Source of the DNA: Pohlia nutans
Lineage: Eukaryota > Streptophyta > Bryopsida > Bryales > Mniaceae
Direction of reading: 5' to 3'
DNA length: 64,000 nucleotides
NCBI GenBank assembly: GCA_022496805.1
Contig: CM040089.1
Coordinates: 45,306,372 to 45,370,371, forward strand
Shown: one piece after another, positions 56,930 through 64,000 of the stretch
Numbering within the stretch: position 1 is the stretch's first letter
Layout of the letters: each line of letters starts with the position of its first letter
Translations under genes and position numbers: made by a program
The notes under the pieces: model-generated
The model's input: only the letters and a program-made list of their open reading frames with translations
Databases searched by the model: none
What the model was told of the DNA's origin: nothing

Positions 56930-59900
56930 TCATACAACAGCTAGGAGGGTGGTATGAACATACTTTAGTAACTCGTGCCGTACTATGATAACGACCTGGC
57001 TATTGAAATTAGATCACTGATTGTAAGAACTAGTACAGTGATTAGCCAACTGTGTGAGTTGCTAAATGGAAAGGCTTGTAGATTCTGTTTCCTCTTAATG
57101 AGATGTGAGGACTCTAGAATTGTGTATGAGCTTCAACTCCATCTGAATGAAAAAGCAAAAAAAAAAGTTATTGACGTTGATATATATAATTGCCCACGAA
57201 TATACTCTGCCCTCCACCTACAGTATTCAAGTGGGGAAAACAAGGAAAAATAATCCAGTTATTGATATTGCCTTCAGAGAAATCAACGAGAACGCCCTAA
57301 TCGTTTTTGGCCTGTTTTTGGCTCACATTGGCTCCATTTTAGCTCACATATGTTCCTTGTCTCCACAAATTGTAAAATGGCAATTTCAAAGAAATATGGA
57401 AAAAATTACGAAGTTTCTGTTCAGAGTAAACATCGAGTTCTATTTAAGTCTCCATCGAATATTGTCGTGGTCAGCACTCTACTCTTCAGTTTCACCAACG
57501 GTTAAGGCTGCTAATGTCTACCGTACGTGGGGGTCAGTTTCACAGTCTGGTGTGGAAATTGAGTTTCCACATCGTATTTTGAAATGTCCACGTCACCTGA
57601 AACCAATAAGAAGTTGACATGTGGCACTGTTGGACAAAAATAAATTTCCTCGATATTTTATGTTCAGCCGAATGATTAAATTACTTTAATTAACCCAATT
57701 GAAATGTACGGATTCACAGCTAGTCTGGTTCAATCTGTTACTTGAGTCATGATTCAACTCTACTATTGTAGAGATTTCTATTCTTCTGGCAGATTACTAC
57801 TGTAGAGATTTCTACTCTTCTGGCAGCTTTCGTAGTCTGGAAAAAAAATTTCCTTTCATATCTGGTACAGAATTCATTGAGGCATTAATTCATTGCAAGA
57901 GCTCTAATAACAATCATTCTGATTGAATCACACTTCAAGAACATGGACCGTGTTGTCGGTTTTTGGCTCTCGTCTAAACTAGGGCCCAGTACACTCCTGC
58001 CTCTTAGTACCAAAACAGTTACTTCTCACCTACGCCAACATAACAGCAAATGAATGTCAAATCACGAGTTTTTTTCCCGTTCCATCTTTAATTCTCAACA
58101 AGCAGCTAACTGTTTTATATATGTACGAGGTACTGGTGCACCAAAACCTTTCCAATCCATTGATCTCATGTAGACCTACAGTGGACAAGTGCCTGGTGTA
58201 CAGAGAACGATTGTGCATGCCTATACTTAGCGGACCACTCCAGATGTTTCAACAAGGATACACTCCACCCTCTGCAATGACACTGCCTAGGGCTTGTAAT
58301 TAAATGCACTCTGACATATGCTCACAAGTAGACATGTGCACGGAACTAATTTGTCCAATCAAATGTGTACACATTGTGAGGATATACATGGAATGTGCAA
58401 TCACAAAGTGTGTCATTAGAGAGGGTTAAATGTGCTTAATTGTATTCAGCGAGTGAAAAGCTAGGTATACTATGTGAGGTGAAACTTAACTAAGAGTCAA
58501 GCGAAAGAAATCGTGTAAGAAACTTAATATGGGTTTATTCGTATAGTTGGGACTATTCTACAAATCTGGGATTGTTTTGAACCCAGGTATTTCGAGGTTT
58601 TTGGTGTGCAAAGGCACAAAATTATGGGTTTCATTCCCGTCTTACATCGAGATCACCATGATGTACTATACTTGTACAGAACCTGGGAATGACTTTTCCT
58701 TGATATACCATCTTAAATTCAAATTGTGCACTCTTTGGAACCATTGCACTATCAACATACTCATGTTGTAATTTTAATTTGTAGTGTGAGGGTTGCTGCT
58801 AAAGCGAAATTCATCATGTTTGCACTAAATAGAGCCACGCTAGTATGGGGATGTATTGTCCCATTGCCATTCCAATCCTGGGTGACAGTAATTTCATGTA
58901 TGGAATGATCTTCCTCAAGTATAGACATGAATAATGATATCTATTAATTTTGGCCTACCTCACGACAAGGTGGTGCACTAAGCACTTCTCTATAGTCAGT
59001 GTAGTTGAGATTAGGATCACCTTCTCTATCCTATTTATGGTCCCATGGCAATCCTACGTTTATATATATTTGTGATGTAGTTGGATACATATAGTTGGTG
59101 TGAACTTTGCACCCCCCGTTTCTGATCTCCATTTCAAAACAAAAATCTTCAACTTTGTTTTGATGGAGGCAAATCGTTAAGAAAAAGGTGATTAAGCACC
59201 GAGTTAAACACAAATCTTCAATCATATATTCCTCGAATTACAATACCGAAACATAATAGAAAAAAATCAATTATGACACATCCTAACTGTAGAGTTGCAC
59301 ATATCCAAAAGTCATTCTAATTAATGTCACTTAGGCTATGAGCAGATCGTTGACAAGAAAAGGAGAGGATTGGAGGTTGTTATTTTGTTGAAATCAAAAT
59401 TATGATAGTACTTCGCGAGCACCAATATCCAATATTATTCCTGAATAAGGGATGGACTATGGATAGAGCAACAGGTCGCTACAATGCTATGTTTGGGGAT
59501 GGCACCCCTGCTCATGCACAGAGCATATACTTCATCGTCAAGGCACTAACTTGAGGAGTACACAATAGGATCAATGTGAAGTACTCCTAGAAGATTTTCT
59601 AATTTTGTGTAATTAAATGGTACATTGAGTACTAAACCGAATACATATTCCACATTGTAGTGCTAATAACATTGTACATGTATTGTTTGTTGTGATGTAA
59701 TGCTTGCATCCTTACTTCAAAAATAACCAAAACTAAGAATCCTAGGTGAATGACAATTTTGATTTGCAGTGGCCCAGCGTATGCACAAGTTGCACGACAA
59801 CAGAGTGCCATCGCATGGGCCTAGTCTCTGGTATGTACCAAAAGCATCCACATGTAATAGAACCCCACCTTCGCATCTGTGGAATACGTAATTTCGCATC

Positions 59901-60126
59901 AATGAACGGCATTCCCAACTACAGTTCTTTTGAGACTGTTGTGAATGTATGTCTTATAAATGAATAATTTGTCACTAGAATGCTCTGTTATGTACTGATG
60001 TGAAATACCGAGCATGAGGGACGAGCAATACAACTAATAGCTGTAACTGCAATTTTGGGCAAGTACAGTCAGACTTCTCATGGCCGACCACTGGAGAAGA
60101 TGTTGAATACAACGTCAAAGAGATAC
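56930..60126. other. Intergenic DNA, no gene supported
   Basis: Short frames (60-156 codons, the longest at 57147-57617) have no recognisable domain. CTACTGTAGAGATTTCTACT-like sequence is repeated at about 57765 and 57796. Nothing else stands out. Confidence 0.4.
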
Positions 60127-60246
60127 AACACACACAAAATTTGTCAAACCTTACTCCAAGGATTTTCTTACTCAAGAGAGTAATGACTGGTTGCTTCTTA
60201 CTTGTTTGAGTAAGAAAATCCAGTAAGGTTTGACAGGTTTTGTTGT
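60127..60246. repeat. Fold-back repeat, arms about 45 bp
   Basis: TGTCAAACCTTACTCCAAGG and GATTTTCTTACTCAAG on the left pair with CTTGTTTGAGTAAGAAAATC and CAGTAAGGTTTGACAGG on the right, with a few mismatches and a loop of about 25 nt. MITE-like. Confidence 0.75.
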
Positions 60247-62434
60247 AGTGCCTAGTATGAATAAACTTACATTAATACAAAATACAAAGCTAGTTTCCTG
60301 GCAAATAATCCTACTTAACATCTATTGCAAAATTAATCAGAGATAGAAAGTACTTAAGGTGATGGACATGGGGTGCAATTAAGCAAGAATGTCAAAAAAA
60401 ACCTGCACCCGTCGGTGGAAAGTCTAATGAGTACCCGTCGGTCGTCATATTGGTCTTCTAGAAAACTACCTGCCAGATGGAGTGTCCAATCACATATATC
60501 ACGATGGAAACGTAACGGCCTGACAAGCTAGCTAGCTTCTCTTACACTGCAAACCACCGGGCTTCAGTTGCTCAGACTTTCCACTTTCAAAGTTTCAAGT
60601 CATATATGCACGATTGATTGATTGATGAGAAGGGCACCATTAAAGCAACTTACGTCACAGGATTGAATTGCAGAAAGAAAGAAAAATCAAAAATGTAGAT
60701 CTGATGAGTCACTACTGAGCAGTTCTGTTGCGGATGGGGCAAGCTCAGAGTTACTACATACGGTGACACTCGAACATGAATCGGGACATGAATGCATTTG
60801 CAGCTCAGAGTGACGCTTGAAGTGAACCATATGTCGTCAGAGACCTCAACACTCGCATGCATGACAGCCCAAGAAACCCTAACAGCGACAAAGTTCACAT
60901 TCTTGAGTGACGAGAATATTAGACTTGAATTGGTAATTAACACCAGACGCTAGTCAGAGATGTCGGCACACAATAGCCTGGGGTTTCAGAGTACGTGCCA
61001 GTATGTGTGTCACTTTTTGCGAGCTTCTGCAAAGAGCTTCGGCAATGATGTTTGGAGCGCGGATGTGGCCCTTGTCTGTTTGAAGCTAGGGCAGTGTCAA
61101 AATCCCATGATTTCAATTCTCGAGTAGAAGTTAAGATAACTATTTGGGTAAAAAATTTGCAGTTGTGGGTGAGGATTACAAGATGTCAACCCCGGGTACG
61201 CAACTCCTATATTATACGCAGGGGGCATCGGCAATAAAACGGCTTAGAGGTTGGCTTTTGTAAAAATTATATCAAATTATATCAAATAAAAAAACAGATC
61301 AAAAAGTTAGGTGAAGACCAAATTAAATAAACGAGATGTAGAAAATGTTGGGTTGCATACTAATAAAAAAAAAGCTCCACATTGTATATAAAGAATTGAA
61401 ACACCTATGTATAATTATTAAAAATCCATACGAGAAGTTGTCTCCAGTTAAAATTAAAAGTCATTTGCAGTGATTTATTTATAATAAAACAATCTTGAAT
61501 TTTTATTAAAAAGCCCAAAAAGTTGGGTAGCTTGGCCTATGCTACATCAATGTATTAAAAAAACTCATATAATCAGGTTTTTAATGCTAAAATTGTCTTC
61601 AAAGAATACTTAGTTCCTGTAAATAATTACATTTTTAGATTCCTTGTTAGAAGGGCTACAAGAGTTTCTTACATTAAAACAAGTTATATCACTTCAGATT
61701 GAACTAAAATGCAATATAAGTGATTATAATCAGGGGCATATAATACGGGCGTGGCATACCCGGGATGTCAACATGCAGGAACTACATGCATTGTACAGTC
61801 TCCTCTCACAAGCTCTCGTAGAACTTTCAAATATGGTCATTTTGTCAAATTGGCATGATTTAGACAAGCCAAAATTGTGATATTCAAGTTCTCAAAACTC
61901 TAAAAAACTAAAACTGATATACATCTAAGGTTCTATGCGGGTGCCTGGTAAGTGCCTATTTCTTGAAATTTTGCCATTTTAAAAATTTGATGTTACATGA
62001 TATTACCCAAATTGCCTGTCCACCTAGTGAAATGTTTTGTCACTCTGCACACATTGGACATTAATTGTGCTGATGAAATTTGAAATCAATGGCCGGGCTC
62101 ATTGCATATTTACCCAGAATCAACACGTGGTTGATATTAAAGACAAGCTCTCGCAACAATTGATCGATTTCAGGCAATCTTAGCACAGTCACTAGGATCA
62201 TACACTGTGTGCTAAGTTTGTTAGCAACGTAGGGGAGTAGCTCAAGCAACGTTACAGTTTGTTAAGCAACATTTAGGAACTGTAATGTTGTTAAATAGCT
62301 ATTATTTTAACATTGCTAACAAACGTAGCAATCAATGTATTTCTATTCATGCAATTGGTTAGACTTGGGTAAGCATGACTTGGCCACTGATCTTTGATCT
62401 TACTTGGCCACTGGCCATGTAAGCATGCCCATGG
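60247..62434. other. Intergenic DNA, no gene supported
   Basis: Nothing with coding character on either strand. (ATTG)n-like sequence at about 60613-60628. Confidence 0.4.
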
Positions 62435-62538
62435 CCACTAATTTTTGAATGGGTACATTGAAGTTGTTTACTATCCCTTATAACCTCCACTAATTTTTGA
62501 ATGGGTACATTGAAGTTGTTTACTATCCCTTATAACCT
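62435..62538. repeat. Exact 52-bp tandem duplication
   Basis: 62435-62486 and 62487-62538 are identical, each beginning CCACTAATTTTTGAATGGGT and ending ATCCCTTATAACCT. The lack of differences implies a recent duplication or an assembly artefact. Confidence 0.95.
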
Positions 62539-63370
62539 CCCACTTTGAAATGGCATAAGAAATTCGTACATATGACTTAAGAAATTCATACATAGTGATA
62601 AAAATTTATCTCTGACAAGAGAGTTTGGCCCTTGTACCCAATGTGATCTCTCCACAGCTCTATACATCTCCCAAAATCACTGTATTTCATATGTTCATAT
62701 GCATAGTTCTATCCTTTAGAAACCCTAATTCAACTCACAGGGCTTGTACCGACAGCCAATGCCACATTTCGAACGAAGATGTGACATTAGATGAGGTGAT
62801 AAGTTATTAGGATTTGATGAAACAACAAATGCTGTGGAATTAAAGAAGCTGATAAATTATTCGTGGGACGTCCTGTGATATCCTGCGTCCTGCGATTTGA
62901 ATGTAGAAGGTTCGAATCTACACCCTGGAGTACCCGAAAGCTCTCACTGCCAAAAACTGCTGTTTGTGACATGCATGACTACGAAAGCTTCAAACAAGCA
63001 AGCCTTCCAAATGCAAATGCAAAACAGTGACTGATATTTGCATTTCAAGCTGAGCGATCTCGGAAACTAGCTGTATGTCAACACACTCCTTCATACTTTA
63101 TTCAACCCTTGTAGAAAAATATACCTTCAGTTGGTACATGCTCTCCGTAGCGCAAGAATCTTACATTGCCTGGACCCAATTGACTGGATCAACTGCAACG
63201 TCACGTCCATCAGTACGTGGCTCATCCGGACGACCGTGGCTGTCTAAGTTCCGATTGAAGGAGATGTTTAACTTACAGCACTGATGACCAAGAGTATCTT
63301 ACCAATTTTAGCGGAGACTACAATGAAGATTGATTTCGGATATCCCAATCACGGGACGGAGGACGCAGAA
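62539..63370. other. Intergenic DNA
   Basis: Contains GGTTCGAATCT at about 62909-62919, like a Pol III B box. The surrounding bases do not fold as a tRNA. Confidence 0.35.
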
Positions 63371-63528
63371 TTTTATATGCAACACTATTGACTGTCACAC
63401 ATTTTTACATATAACACAATTAATTGTCACATATTTTTACATGCAACACTATTGATTGTCAAATTCTTCAATTGATTGTTACACACTTTTACATGCAGAG
63501 CTATTGATTGTCAACAATGTCACACATC
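63371..63528. repeat. Imperfect tandem repeat, four units
   Basis: Units start at 63371, 63403, 63435 and 63487. Each contains TTTTACATGCAACACTATTG or a close variant followed by ATTGTCACACA. The first two units are 32 bp; the others carry extra bases. It lies about 240 bp beyond the stop codon of the B3-domain gene. Confidence 0.8.
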
Positions 63529-63770
63529 ATCACATGTCCATGCATTTGGGTAAGAAGTATATAGTATATGTGACTTCCAAGGTGCAAACCGCCTGCAGAT
63601 TAAGTGGCTTACCAAGCTTAATGATTCCTGCTCCTCATTCTCAACGTGAATGGGACCGTGTGAAGGGCGCACTATGGCCACAACCGAGGACACTGGGATG
63701 CAAGCCCACACTCTTTGCACCGTACCTGTGACTTGTTTAGACTCCACCATTTTGAATGTAGTACAGATGG

Positions 63771-64000
63771 TTATGGCAGTTTGGCCCGGGACGCACCATC
63801 GTTCTTCAACAACCTTCTAACGACATGCACAATGAAGCGTGACATTTTGAGCACGGAGAAGAATACGACATTGCCCACTTGGATTTTGTTGTCCATCAGA
63901 AAATCCTTCCATCCACCCTCCCCAAGCGCAAACAATCGTTTCCTGACTATGTGCTTGAACTCCCGCACTGTGAACTTGATCGGCCAACGTCGGTCATGGT
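63771..64000 (-). CDS. B3-domain protein, C-terminal part (continues off the window)
   Basis: Read on the minus strand, the frame is open from the window edge to a TAA at 63771-63773, giving about 75 residues. RRWPIKFTVREF is followed by LGEGGWKDFLMDNKIQVGN, then VVFFSVLKMSRFIVHVVRR. This matches the second half of the plant-specific B3 fold. The family pattern is a W followed by a short basic/hydrophobic strand, then a G-W-x-x-F-x-x-x-N-x-L-x-x-G-D core, then a VFF strand, then an RFxVHIxR strand. Here the usual Asp after Gly is Asn. B3 proteins (ARF, ABI3/VAL, RAV and REM classes) bind DNA in the nucleus. With the domain near the C-terminus and only about 13 residues after it, a REM-like protein is plausible, but the class cannot be decided without the missing upstream part. 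No intron is seen within this piece. Confidence 0.8.
   Translation of the reverse strand, partial: HDRRWPIKFTVREFKHIVRKRLFALGEGGWKDFLMDNKIQVGNVVFFSVLKMSRFIVHVVRRLLKNDGASRAKLP

Noticed and set aside
62900..62930. tRNA gene suggested by GGTTCGAATCT
   Set aside because: The bases on either side do not form a T stem, and no acceptor, D or anticodon arm can be built.
1..64000. LTR retrotransposons
   Set aside because: I found no pair of long direct repeats with TG...CA ends, no primer-binding site and no reverse transcriptase or integrase motifs in any frame.

Overview
The window looks like nuclear DNA of a land plant. It is mostly AT-rich, gene-poor DNA packed with non-autonomous DNA transposons. 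Only two genes are convincing: a three-exon type III polyketide synthase (chalcone-synthase superfamily, 54535-56638, +), and the C-terminal part of a plant-specific B3-domain protein entering from the right edge (63771-64000, -). Both families, the split-cysteine intron typical of plant chalcone synthases, and the CACTA- and Stowaway-type elements point to a plant. I cannot name the species. The low GC of the non-coding DNA and the divergent PKS would fit a non-seed plant, but that is a guess.

Layout. 1-35.7 kb is a transposon graveyard with no convincing intact gene. The possible exceptions are a decayed zinc-finger fragment near 13.9 kb and an unrecognised ORF near 11.7 kb. 35.7-44 kb is less AT-rich and apparently mostly single-copy, with a few fold-back elements. 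44-53.3 kb is again dense with elements, many nested. 53.3-64 kb is the gene-bearing end: the PKS promoter region, the PKS, a perfect 22-bp stem-loop just downstream of it, about 7 kb of intergenic DNA and the B3 gene.

The most notable content is a set of TTAA-flanked element families. At least seven families (A, B, E, F, H, L and the decayed relative K, plus partial ends D and I) begin and end with variants of TTAACCCCTAAA...TTTAGGGGTTAA, but most have unrelated interiors. About 17 copies occupy roughly 10 kb, and ten belong to one family of about 575 bp. The window also supplies a near-ideal test of the target site. Two copies of another element (5391-5793 and 44710-45696) differ in that the second carries a family-F element exactly at a TTAA that is single in the first. 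Several copies share one TTAA with a neighbour. Many families also carry a short palindrome just inside the end, and in family B the stem has changed on both sides together. No transposase is visible, so the driving enzyme (piggyBac-, Kolobok- or Sola3-like are the TTAA-specific superfamilies I know of) must lie elsewhere.

Other families with visible target-site duplications are: J (two copies, 4-bp duplications GACG and GGGA), G (three copies, 8-bp duplications), a 110-bp CACTA-type element with a 3-bp duplication, and Stowaway-like elements. Several long fold-backs, including a 347-bp near-complete inverted repeat, could give small RNAs. Repeat boundaries come from reading by eye and are accurate to a few bases only where a duplication is quoted.
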